A stretch of 64,000 nt of DNA from Symsagittifera roscoffensis (taxonomy: Eukaryota > Xenacoelomorpha > Acoela > Convolutidae). The notes beneath the pieces are model-generated. The model was not told the origin of the DNA, made no database searches, and worked only from the letters and a program-made list of their open reading frames with translations. The stretch is taken from positions 15,795,949-15,859,948 of the forward strand of contig NC_087066.1 in the NCBI RefSeq assembly GCF_963678635.1, written 5' to 3'. Both the position numbers and the translations under genes were made by a program. Of the stretch, positions 13,301-22,130 are shown piece after piece (positions within the stretch are counted from its first letter, which is position 1; each line of letters begins with the position of its first letter).

Positions 13301-15881
13301 CTTTTGAATTTTTCGCAATATTTTCGACAACTTGAGAAAACGTAAAGCTTATTGCTGAAAATGTCTATCTCACCTAACACTTTAAATGCAATTTGCCTCA
13401 TCCTGATATATACATACTCTTGATTTAACTGATTAAGCATCTCAAACTTACTCTGAGAGGACGATAGCAACTGCATCATTCAGAGCACTCTCTCCGAACA
13501 CGAGTGAGTACAGGTGCGGGTCAACTCCGAGGTCACTGAAGAGAGCGAGGACGGTCACCGGGTCAGTGGCTGAGATTATGGCACCGAAGAACAGACATTC
13601 TAAAACATTCTGGTAAAAAGTATATGTGACGAGGTCACACAAACAAGGAAAGCGAGTGGCTGCGCGAGTAGCACAGAATGCTCCGACTATATGTATTAAA
13701 AACCGTTCATTTTTTTTAAATTAGGGCCGTTTTTTTTGCGTGGTTTGATAAGAGAACTATGCAATCACGTAGAAAGCTAGTGAATAAATATAAACGACAA
13801 TGTTTTCTTCAAAATAATAACGATCAAAAAAATAACATTTTTTAAGCAATAATTTAAAAAAAAAATTGATTTTTTTTGCAAAGGAGCGCTAAATGAAGAT
13901 TCTCTCATTTAGCGCTAAAAAATAACAAGTACTCTTAAGCTAGGGTACGACTTTTCTTAAACCGAACGTTACTCGATTGTTATACTTGCTCAATATTTGA
14001 CTAAAATTAAAAAAATTCAAACCGGTTTTTATCGACTCTGCTATGATATATCAATCGACTCATTCCGATGATTATTTGTGATACCTGATTTTGCGCGGAA
14101 AACAAAAGAAAAAACTAAAACACCCGAAGACAAAATCTCCCCCCCCCCCCCCACCCCTCATTTTCAATGGTCGGAACAAATTAATTCGAAATTGAGCACA
14201 ATTTTTGCGCTAATTGACTTCGCAATTCAAAGACAAGAAACATTTTTAAAGATGTATTGAATGGTTGACTAGAGAATGTTGTGTCATGTGGCCACAACTA
14301 GTACACACCATTTAGCTACAAAAATGATGAAAATCAAGACACTAAAAAGATGGAAAACGACTAGAACCGATCTTTTAACAGCGCCTACTAGGATCATCCG
14401 ATTTTACCTGCGAAGCTGAAGACCACTGAAGATTGGATTAGAGAAACGGCGTAAGTTATAGACCTTAAAAACAAAAACAGCCATGAGTCATCATGTGGCA
14501 AATTATATTTTAATAACAATTTACTTGAATGATTACCCGACAACAAAACTAGAGATTGTAGTTCCAACAAACGAATAGACAAGAATAGAGCCAAAGTTAC
14601 TGAAGAAATGCACCTACATAAAACATCAAACAATATAGAACACCAAAAAAAGGCCGAGAAACATCAATCATACTCCAAGAACTAAATTTACCTTCTTCAT
14701 GCTGAAACCGGCATTGAATATAATAGGAGGCAGAAACACGTTGAAGAATATTTCAGGGTCGAAAGTCACCTAAAAAAAATCAAATTAAATCATCCACGCC
14801 TGAAAAATATTTTCAAATTTCTTGAGCCCATAATTTCATAATCCATTCAATGGCAATCGCAATGGCGAAATTCAACAATCCTGGACAGATTCTGGAGTTG
14901 TTAGTAAATTGGATTAAAATTTCAGCATGACACTTTCACAACGCTATAGAGAGCCTAAATACGTATAGCATAATTGGCTCTCTTCCTCGCATTTGAAAAT
15001 AATTCCAGATACCGTCCGTGATTGTTGTTTCTCATGAACATTATCTGCTTTAGAAGCATTTTTATAAATTATCACTTAGGGTAAAAAACAATGTATACTT
15101 GAATGAAAATCGACGATTATGATTTGCATTCAAAGCAGCTGAAATAAGCAGCGAGTTGAAGGTTCAACATTTTCAGTCCATTTTCGAGAATGAACAATTG
15201 ATTCAGGATATAATTTCAGAGAATCTACGAGACAGATAATTACTTTGTCTCTGAGAGTGCCAGTGAGAGTAGACACCTCCGACTCAATCCTGTAGGCCCA
15301 GGTACTAAAGTTTACAATCTTCAAATGAATAATATCGGGCGGAACATCTAAACTTTCATTCGCAAACACAGGCGGAGTTTCTTCCAAGCTGTTTGTGGGA
15401 GCACCATATCGTACAATTGCACCCACGATTATCCCTTAAAAATAGGGGACAAATTATCGTTGTTGAAGAACCACGCTTGAAATGACATTTGCAATATTTG
15501 TATACGCTGATAAAACTAGAAGACCTATTTTTTTTTTGATTTTTTCAATATTTCCTATATCTACAATCAGATTTTTCGATATCGAAGTTTCTTTTTAATG
15601 ATTTTCAAATTTTCCGATTTCTCACCATAAATTAAAGACAGCCCTGTCTCGTGAACATATCTCCATGACTTGTGCTTCAGAAACCAAATGGAGAATAGAG
15701 TGATAATGAGTAGGAAAGAGAACACAAGGAGAGATAGAGAATCAGTTTTATGTGATCTTTCTGCCCATTCTTGTCTCCTTATCTCTAATTCTTCTTGCAA
15801 CTCTTCGTCGACTGAATGGAAACACGGCAGCTGTGTCAGCAAAATACAAAAAATTATCCTGTTTATGTACATACTGCTCAT
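7347..15881 (-). CDS. SLC9A6/7/9-like: Endosomal-type Na+(K+)/H+ exchanger, SLC9A6/7/9 class, 13 exons
   Basis: A cation/proton antiporter of the endosome/trans-Golgi NHE branch, expected to exchange luminal H+ for Na+ or K+. I joined exons 15881-15626, 15434-15244, 14769-14692, 14613-14537, 14463-14408, 13599-13452, 12783-12712, 11986-11745, 9577-9489, 9081-8850, 8574-8421, 8100-7950 and 7709-7347. Phases agree throughout and give 702 codons, the usual family length. Hallmarks in order are a signal-peptide-like start, a first membrane span with [46 protein letters not shown], the transport motif [48 protein letters not shown] and [13 protein letters not shown]. The C-terminal tail carries [15 protein letters not shown], typical of NHE6/7/9. 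The start ATG has an in-frame TGA 18 nt upstream; the stop is TAA. Exon 7 needs a weak donor (GTTGGT) to keep frame. All exons look intact. Confidence 0.94.
11140..11310 (+). pseudogene. Short non-LTR reverse-transcriptase remnant inside an exchanger intron
   Basis: The plus strand reads [11 protein letters not shown], then a degraded run, then [10 protein letters not shown]. This is the pattern of the N-terminal RT block of Jockey/CR1-like LINEs (NYRPISLLP, then NRLxxFL). Only about 60 codons are recognisable and the frame quickly decays. It sits antisense to the host gene, in the intron between the exons at 11745 and 9577. Confidence 0.6.
14148..14157. repeat. Poly-C run in an exchanger intron
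   Basis: An uninterrupted homopolymer of C in an otherwise AT-rich intron; prone to slippage and sequencing error. Confidence 0.8.
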
Positions 15882-16125
15882 TTCTACGGCTAGTAATCAA
15901 CGCTGAGCCAATTCATCTGAAACGAAGAAATCGTACTTTAGAAAGCATTAACACCAAAGCCCGGAAAAAGTATTTAGTCATTTCTTAAAAAGAGTAAACT
16001 TATAATCAAGTTAAGCCGAATGGACATTTACATGAAAGAAAAACAGAACTATTATCAATTGCACAAGGAAGAATCAAATCATTACTTGTTCTACAAATCT
16101 CATTACTTTCGTAGTAGTATAATGT
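15882..16125 (-). promoter_or_regulatory. Short intergenic spacer with splice-acceptor-like site ahead of the exchanger ATG
   Basis: Only 244 bp separate the ERH stop codon from the exchanger start on the same strand. Within it the minus strand carries a strong acceptor (GATTTCTTCGTTTCAG, AG at 15918-15917) 35 nt upstream of the exchanger ATG, followed by a tiny upstream ORF (ATG at 15916, eight codons, stop TAG). No donor with a plausible partner exon is evident in the short spacer. The site may therefore be a trans-splicing acceptor or the end of a 5'-UTR intron that starts upstream of or within ERH. Confidence 0.45.
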
Positions 16126-16130
16126 TTATT
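16125..16130 (-). terminator. Poly(A) signal overlapping the ERH stop codon
   Basis: The hexamer AATAAA on the minus strand includes the TAA stop of ERH. If it is used, the 3' UTR would be only a few tens of bases, which fits the short gap to the next gene. Confidence 0.5.
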
Positions 16131-16467
16131 TAGCCGCTTGTTTTCGAAGCAGCTCGTAAACCTGGGTTTTGATCCAGTCCTTGTCATACGGAGCATACAG
16201 TCCATACTCTTTTTCCAACAGGAAACAACTGAGGTCGGGTAGTTGGTCGATGAAATCAAAGAGCTGAGAGATATCGTATGTGATGGTAGGCTTGGTAGGA
16301 TTTGTTCGCTTCAGATGTTCTTCAAACGTCTTGCATATACCTTCTAAGGCTTCATCCAGACAGTCATAGTCCGAAAATGTCTTCGAATCGGATCCCCTGC
16401 CAGTTTGTATGAGTAAAATTGTATGTGCATTAAGATTGACAGGTTTACTTCGCGCGGATCGATTCAT
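16126..16467 (-). CDS. erh: Enhancer of rudimentary homolog (ERH)
   Basis: A 113-residue protein containing the complete ERH fold, a small highly conserved nuclear dimer that binds RNA-processing and mRNA-elimination factors. Diagnostic segments are HTILLIQTG, ICKTFEEHLKRTNP, ITYDISQLFDFIDQLPDLSC and YDKDWIKTQVYELLRKQA. The frame is uninterrupted, with no intron. It begins 14 residues before the usual family start, which is normally an M-S-HTILL sequence, so the N-terminus is extended and basic. The start ATG at 16467 lies 4 nt after an acceptor-like TTTTCAG. The stop codon TAA overlaps a poly(A) signal AATAAA (16130-16125). It is followed on the same strand by the exchanger gene. Confidence 0.97.
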   Translation of the reverse strand: MNRSARSKPVNLNAHTILLIQTGRGSDSKTFSDYDCLDEALEGICKTFEEHLKRTNPTKPTITYDISQLFDFIDQLPDLSCFLLEKEYGLYAPYDKDWIKTQVYELLRKQAAK

Positions 16468-17095
16468 CTTTCTGAAAACTTGACAATTAATTATCTGCAG
16501 ACTTCAATCAAGCCGACAAAAATTCGAACAATGTACTTCAACATCTACGATGCTACATGTGTAATTGCCTTTATCTGTTTTTAACAAATCAAAAATTCGC
16601 ATCAGGTGTTGTGTTCAGATAAGTCGCGTATTTGCGGTGGTTCATGTTCTATTTTTTCCATGTCTGCTATGAGGTTTGCAAACAGAAATGCAGAAGAGAC
16701 ACTTTCGAACTTGTCAACACGAATGAAAAATGCCGAGACTGTAAATAAGGCAGAACTTCGCTATCCTTAATGCCATCAATCTCTTATCTTATCCCTTGTT
16801 GGCCTCAAATGAAAATCTTAATCTATTTCTTCCAATGCTAATGTTCACATGGGTGGTTATACACAAGTACCAATCTTATAAATACATCCAACATAGACAA
16901 TTCTATCTGTGCTATAATCGAGGAGGGTACATTTTAATTGACAATTCTCTTGATGCATTAATATCGACTTATTCATTTGCCGATGTATTTATATAGCGTT
17001 GGTATGGCCCTATCCAACCTGTGCACGTACCGTCGCACGATGGAAGGGCCCATTTTAATAGACCACTTTTTTATTCAGAAACACCAAAATGATAA
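16468..17095. other. Upstream flank of ERH
   Basis: About 0.6 kb without a gene. At 16472-16483 the minus strand has a pyrimidine-rich AG acceptor (CAAGTTTTCAG) ending 4 nt before the ERH ATG. It points to a 5'-UTR intron or spliced leader. No TATA box or other promoter element stands out. Confidence 0.4.
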
Positions 17096-17097
17096 AT

Positions 17098-17485
17098 CAG
17101 TCCCATTTGTACCAAAATAAAAAATCAATCGCGTTAGTACCAAAAATATTCATTTGGCCTAAGACTATTAAGCCGACTACTTCAAGCTCTTGGTTTAAGG
17201 TCACCGGTGGTCGCGCTACGCGCGCGTCGCCCCTTTAAGGCGATAACCGGCTCTAATTTTGGTATATTCCTACCATCTGTTGGCAAGCTCGCAACACGCT
17301 GGCGCGACTGCGGCGGTCACTTTTCTGCTGCTTAGTTTTCTTCTGTTTGAACAGTAGAAAATTAATGTAATAATTCGTTGGCTCGCAATTCGACTAATCA
17401 GAAATCGAGTTGAATAATTTTGGTACAAATGGGACCAATTTCTCATTGTGTTACAAATGACCGTTTGTACAAATGGGACGTCACC
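17098..17485. mobile_element. MITE-like element with terminal inverted repeats
   Basis: TCCCATTTGTACCAAAAT at 17102-17119 is the exact reverse complement of ATTTTGGTACAAATGGGA at 17415-17432. A second GTACAAATGGGAC copy lies just outside at about 17468-17480. The interior includes an unusually CG-rich palindromic patch (CGCGCTACGCGCGCGTCG, about 17212-17229). No transposase is encoded. I infer a small non-autonomous DNA transposon; the outer boundary and target duplication are not settled. Confidence 0.6.
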
Positions 17486-17544
17486 GCTCACAAGCTTCTA
17501 CCAAACCACTAATTTTGATTAAGGATCACATTTAAAAAATATTG

Positions 17545-17830
17545 GACACAAGGACGAAGCTGAGCTTCACATCAATTGCGATATAGCGCGAGTGCAGCAT
17601 TGCAAGCTTGAACTTGCGAATAGAAAATGAGACGGGAATAACAAAATTGTAAAATATTTTTAAAGCAATTTTTTTTGATGAAAAATGAACATAATATCAG
17701 AAAACACAAACCCATTTTTTCAATGAGCTTTTAGTTTTCCCGAGCGGACAATAAGCCGAAAACGATTGAGATGACACCCATTGAAGTAATCAGAAGGTCA
17801 AAAGTATCATAGTAACCGACGTTACAGTCA
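17545..17830 (+). repeat. Dispersed repeat, copy C, left part
   Basis: This matches the left half of copy B (GAAGC-GAGCTTC, CAGCATTGCAAGCTTG, GGGAATAACAAAATTG) and continues to the CCGAGCGGACAATAAGCCGAAAA block. The match then stops and resumes near 18680, so copy C appears to be split by about 0.85 kb of unrelated DNA. Confidence 0.55.
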
Positions 17831-18080
17831 AGAGTCCCTTCATCACGTATTCCAGTCAAATTCCTTGGAATTTTCTAGATATGGAAGTGATAATGATAAA
17901 AGAAGATGACAAGTGTTGAAATCTTTTTCAATTAAAATCGATACGGGTTGCGTTTCTTCAATAAGAACACGCAACTCGATACGAGAAAATATAATACACA
18001 AGTGTTACAAATAAAAATTTCGTCGAGTTATTTTGTCATATATTGTGCCGAGTACGCAAGCGGCTTTTGCAATCTGTATT

Positions 18081-18571
18081 GCCAGGGAGATTCTCTGTTT
18101 TAAAAAGCTGCCTGCTCTGGGTTCCTCAGTGCATATGCTTAGGTTCTTACAAAGCTTGCTCAAAAAAAATTATGTGCTGGGGCCGGCCGGGCCCTGAATC
18201 TCAAAAGCTAGCGGTTGAAAAAAATATCCATCATCTAAAAGATCTTTAAAATTGTCAATTCTTCGCTCTTCCGCATCAGCGGCAGCCGTACCAGGTTTAC
18301 AAACAAACCCGGCATTAACCCTACAAGGAACTAAGGAGTCTACTACCGTTACATCCCAAAAAAGCTGCTTACAAACAGCCCATGGAACGAGCGTCAAACC
18401 GTCTTGTCGCTTCTGATCGTTCATGTAGAGGTGTCGTGGTTCTAAAACAGACGAAATGTGAGTAGAAGATAAATGGCATTCAAACCTGACCTGCTTCATA
18501 GGCTCTAGGCATTCAAACCAGACCTGCTTTATAAAGGTATTCAGGTTTGAATGCCTAGAGAATCTCCCTGC
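18081..18571. repeat. 14-bp inverted repeats with an internal hairpin
   Basis: CAGGGAGATTCTCT at 18081-18094 is exactly inverted as AGAGAATCTCCCTG at 18558-18571. Inside the right arm, AGGCATTCAAACC (about 18508) and GGTTTGAATGCCT (about 18543) form a second 13-bp inverted pair. A direct repeat of a GCATTCAAACC-GACCTGCTT block lies beside them. The structure surrounds much of the degraded ORF on the minus strand. Confidence 0.7.
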
Positions 18572-18667
18572 ACCTTTGATATAAAAAAGACCATGCCAAC
18601 CATCCTCGGTAACGTCTTTTCCGCACACTGAACCGAAAACAAAGCCATTTCGAGAAATTGTTGTCAT
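18170..18667 (-). pseudogene. Repeat-associated ORF fragment with a DGLTLVPW...LFWDVTVVDSL block
   Basis: A 165-residue open frame whose second half reads DGLTLVPWAVCKQLFWDVTV, then a basic Ala-rich stretch (AAADAEERR), then a PLAFEIQGP end. I have seen this succession (DGxTLxPW, LxWDxTxxDxL, a charged stretch, PFxxETLGPxG) in proteins from invertebrate multicopy repeats. It resembles a PD-(D/E)XK nuclease core, with D of the WD as a possible metal ligand. The first half contains duplicated and inverted segments and looks rearranged. It separates the two parts of dispersed repeat copy C, so it may lie within an insertion. Confidence 0.4.
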
Positions 18668-18679
18668 AAAAATCTTTGA

Positions 18680-18880
18680 GCTATTTGCTTCGAAATCTTA
18701 CAACACAACAGCTTTTTTTCACGAAAATGTCACGGCTAATAATTTTACAAATCAGAGAATTAAATCAAAAACACTTGCATCTACGACCAAAGCAAAGAAT
18801 TACAGCTCAGAAAAATTACCCGCTCTCGAAACAAAGCCGACAAAACTAATTATACAAACAATAGTCTAAAAACTCAAAGT
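18680..18880 (+). repeat. Dispersed repeat, copy C, right part
   Basis: The blocks TCGAAATCTTACAACAC, AAATCAAAAACACTTGCATCTACGA and GCCGACAAAAC correspond, in order, to the right half of copies A and B. Confidence 0.55.
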
Positions 18881-19600
18881 CCGGTCCGGACCCGATGCAT
18901 ACATTAAGGGTATATAGTGAACGATGTACCCTCTAGGACAAGTGGAAAGGAGTCTTGAAGATGCTAAGGTTCACTAATAAAAACAACTATACAATTTCTT
19001 ACAGATTAGTATGGAAACTTTTGAAAAAGTTCCCGAATACGAGACTCTTGCTCTCGCAAGTTTGAGTTCTAATATTTGGGTGAGTTTTTTCTGCTAAAAC
19101 GACCTATCACCTGGATCGGTTGCCTCAAGTTTTTAAAATTCGCCCGGAAGTACAAACAGATGGAAAGTCTTTGGAACGTCTCTTTCGTGGCTAATTCAAC
19201 ATGCCTCTCCTTACATTGGGTCGACAAAAGCGTTATCCTCTGAAGGCTATCTAACGAGCAGTGCAATTCTTTTTGACATGTGAGCTCAGGGCTGGGTTTC
19301 AGTATTGCCGGACTACGAGTTCACTCATAAAACAGGGCTGATTCTCTATCTTTATTATTTTACTTTATTAATATGTTTGTGTAGTAGAGAAAATTACTCA
19401 ATCCATCGGAAATGGTTGGATTTTTTCCTGATTTCCTAACTTCTCCAATTATGATAATTGTTGATAATTTAGCCTAACTGTTGTGATAAACTCATTAAAT
19501 AGGTTGCCTAATTGTTGTGATAAACTTATTAAATAGCTTGTCCGTTTCAAATTCACAAACCGTGTAATTTCAGATAATCTGAGCTAGAGGACTGAATTGA
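18881..19600. other. Spacer without a recognisable gene
   Basis: No supported gene. A 33-bp tandem pair (GCCTAACTGTTGTGATAAAC and GCCTAATTGTTGTGATAAAC versions) sits at 19472-19537, shortly before the LINE begins. Confidence 0.45.
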
Positions 19601-19950
19601 CACACTATTAACAAGTCCCACGCCTCTAGCTTCGTGGGTGAAGATTGTTAATGGTGTATAAAAATGGAGCCAGTTCCCTCAAATTCTCAACCGAAGTAGC
19701 CCCGAATAAATTGAAGAGAGTATTGTCCCGAATCAGTTTTGCAACGAAAGGACTGAGTCTCATCCCAAATCTATCCATAACGTCCTGAATCTCGACTTTC
19801 TCCTGGAAAAGGGATCACTCAGGAACAAAAAAGAGATAATCCTTTGGCACGACGTGCTGAATAACACGATCACCAAACATCGACTCAACAAGAAGAAAGC
19901 AGAAACAGTCCCGAACCTAATCAAAACACTCAGAAAGCATAGTTGGAGAA

Positions 19951-20687
19951 ATTTTTAATAAAAGTAAATTTCAAACGTTTTCGCAACTATGTGCATCGTC
20001 AGGATTTTTACAATAAACTACTCTAAATGACGATAAAACATCAATTTATAAATGTTATTTACAATAAATCACATACAATTTGGTTCTAAACCATCATGAT
20101 AAAAAATTAGCCAATCACAGTTGACCTCTAAATTACTTTTAAGATTAAAATACTTTTAACTTCTAAAATTAATAAAACATTTTTAAATTAATTTGTCTGG
20201 AAGTTTCTGAGTCATAATTTTGATTTAGACATGTACGTTTTGAATAAAAAACCAAAAATATTTTGGGACTAAATTTTCAGTGTTAACTCCCTGCTCCTAA
20301 ACTCATCGCGCGTGTTCAAGCCCGGTTTCTCTTTCCTGATATGTAGTGCCTCTAGTGTTAGCAATTTTGTTTGGTTGTTTGACCTATCTATAATTTCCCA
20401 ACTAAGATCTGCGCTATTTCCATCAAGTTGGCTTTGCTGAAGGTGGAGGCCTACCGGTGAGTCTGCTTTCTTATGTTCCTCAATTCTAGTGGTCAAATGT
20501 CGAACAGTTTGTGCGACATAGGTGGAAGTGCATCCACTACATGACAGTTTATAAACCACTCTTGACTTGAGGTCATTAGAAAATGCTGACTTCAATGATG
20601 GAAAACATGATTGTAATTTTCTTGTGGTGAAAACCACTTGAACGTTAGTTAATTTTCGTAACCTGTTAGCAAAATATTGGCTCTGGT
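19951..20687 (-). mobile_element. 5'-truncated Penelope-like element nested in the LINE
   Basis: A 737-bp insertion bounded by the exact 13-bp target duplication CATAGTTGGAGAA (19938-19950 and 20688-20700). Its only coding content, on the minus strand, is the C-terminal GIY-YIG endonuclease of a Penelope-like element; the RT domain is missing. The remaining 317 bp to 19951 would be its 3' UTR. The clean duplication and restored host frame show it inserted after the LINE. Confidence 0.9.
20269..20687 (-). pseudogene. GIY-YIG endonuclease domain of a Penelope-like element (truncated)
   Basis: About 139 residues ending at a natural stop. The frame reads VVYKLSCSGCTSTYVAQTVR, then HLTTRIEEHKKAD, and later LLTLEALHIRKEKPGLNTRD. 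This matches the CxxC, YVGQTxRxLxxRxxEH and ExxxIxxxxPxLN series of PLE endonucleases, which nick target DNA. The usual Gly of YVGQT is Ala here, probably a damaging change. The frame is open to the truncation point with no own start codon. It is dead as a mobile gene because the RT is absent. Confidence 0.88.
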
Positions 20688-21143
20688 CATAGTTGGAGAA
20701 TCAAGGCAATTATATATTGCCAAAGGGAAGGCACGAGAAATATCTTCGAGGATCTACGAAAGCTGGACATTCTCGTAATACCAGCCGGAAAAAAGCTAAT
20801 CTCCAGAAGGAAACAAAACGGGTGGTGGTACCAATCCAACCTCCAGAAAATCCACCCCTCAACTATATTGGAAATAAAGTTCCTTGAAACCATATTAAAA
20901 CGATTTATAAACCTCGAGTCCCTTGGGAAGAAGTATAGACCTCTATTTAGAAAAAGAAAGTCGAAAAAAAGAAGCGATAGAACAAACACGAAAAAAAGCA
21001 GGCCTCAAAAGCAAAAGAAGAACAAGGAGAAGAATAAGAAAAGGAAGAAACAGTAAAGTTAGAAACTTTTTTTTTATAGATTTTACTCTGGTAGCTACCT
21101 GGAACTTAGTTGTTCTGGAGCGGTCTAGGTGAAGTCTTTAAGA

Positions 21144-22130
21144 ATGAGTAACCGTACACGGAAAAACACAAACAAATCACAGGTTGATGAGGCCTGGACA
21201 TGTGTAACCTATAGAAAAAACTACGGAGATCCCTTGGATCAAGTATTGGAGTGCGATAACTGTGCAAAACATTTTTGTGCAAAATGTTTGAAAATGCCAA
21301 CGGCAGTTTATGATTACATGTCGAAATCTAAAGGAATATGGTGCTGCGACAATTGTACCGAGGATGTAAAGAACCTAATGAAAGACGCAGTGACTCCAAA
21401 AACACATCAGGACATATCCAAAATGAGGACCGATCTGGATAAAACTGTTGATTCCGTGAAAATTCTAATGGAGGATTTTTATTACTTCATGAATGGAACA
21501 AAAAACAAAGCACAGCCAACAATGGGATCGAATGCAAATCCCTGGAAGATAGAACCAAATGTCACTAAACCTCTGAAAGACATAATCCTTGAAGCTGGAG
21601 CTGAGCAAAAAAGAGAAGAGGAAGAAGATTTAAAAAGAAAACGAAATCTAATCATACACAAAGCACCGGAAAGTAAATCAACCAAACCGAAACTGCGACA
21701 GAATGAAGACAGGTCATTAATCCGTGAGCTATGCGCAAGCATAGAAATTGAACCAACAAAAGTTAAAAATTGCACTAGACTTGGCAAATTATCTGAGGAC
21801 CACGAAAACGAAACCAGGCCAAGACCATTGAGAATCACACTGAAACTACAGGATGATGCTGAACACATGATGAAAAATCGGACAAAATTGAAGTATGCCA
21901 AGGATGAGCTAAAACACCTGAGAATCACTCCAGACAGGAGCATGAAAGAGAGGGAAAATTTCCGCTTCCTAGTGCAGCGAGCAAAAAACTTAACAGCAGA
22001 GGAACCCGGCAACTTCATTCAAATTGTCAGAGGGAACAAAATAATCAGAGTAAAGAAAAGGGAGATAACAATGATGCAAAGAACAACGCCGAAAACAGAG
22101 AACATTTTGAGCTCTGGTTCGGGAATGTAG
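21144..22130 (+). CDS. LINE ORF1 protein with PHD-type zinc finger
   Basis: 328 residues from ATG 21144; the frame is closed upstream by TAG at 21126. Residues of about 18-75 form a PHD-like finger (LECDNCAKHFCAKCLKMP, later WCCDNC). The first ligand pair reads CVTY instead of CxxC, so one zinc ligand seems lost. A charged, coiled-coil-prone middle and a Lys/Arg-rich C-terminal half with TRLGKL, RPLRITL and LRITPDRSMKERE follow, typical of the nucleic-acid-binding domain of ORF1p in CR1/L2-like elements. It probably coats LINE RNA. This ORF is intact in this copy, unlike ORF2. Its end overlaps the start of the ORF2 frame. Confidence 0.85.
   Translation: MSNRTRKNTNKSQVDEAWTCVTYRKNYGDPLDQVLECDNCAKHFCAKCLKMPTAVYDYMSKSKGIWCCDNCTEDVKNLMKDAVTPKTHQDISKMRTDLDKTVDSVKILMEDFYYFMNGTKNKAQPTMGSNANPWKIEPNVTKPLKDIILEAGAEQKREEEEDLKRKRNLIIHKAPESKSTKPKLRQNEDRSLIRELCASIEIEPTKVKNCTRLGKLSEDHENETRPRPLRITLKLQDDAEHMMKNRTKLKYAKDELKHLRITPDRSMKERENFRFLVQRAKNLTAEEPGNFIQIVRGNKIIRVKKREITMMQRTTPKTENILSSGSGM

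Larger units (their letters stand above)
19710..21056 (+). pseudogene. Leading ORF of the LINE, split by a Penelope-like insertion
   Basis: The frame is open from 19710 (after an in-frame TAA) to the insertion at 19951, and continues from 20688 to the stop at 21054-21056. The insertion plus one target duplication adds 750 bp, so both halves are in the same frame. The left half contains KKEIILWHDVLNNTITKHRL. The right half contains IIYCQREGTRNIFEDLRKLD, ILVIPAGKKLISRRKQ and a very basic Lys/Arg tail. This looks like a nucleic-acid-binding accessory protein. The ILWHDVLNN...IIYCQREGT order is reminiscent of the GDS and GTND blocks of SGNH hydrolases with the catalytic Ser replaced; that is only inference. 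No in-frame ATG was found in the left half. Confidence 0.7.
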
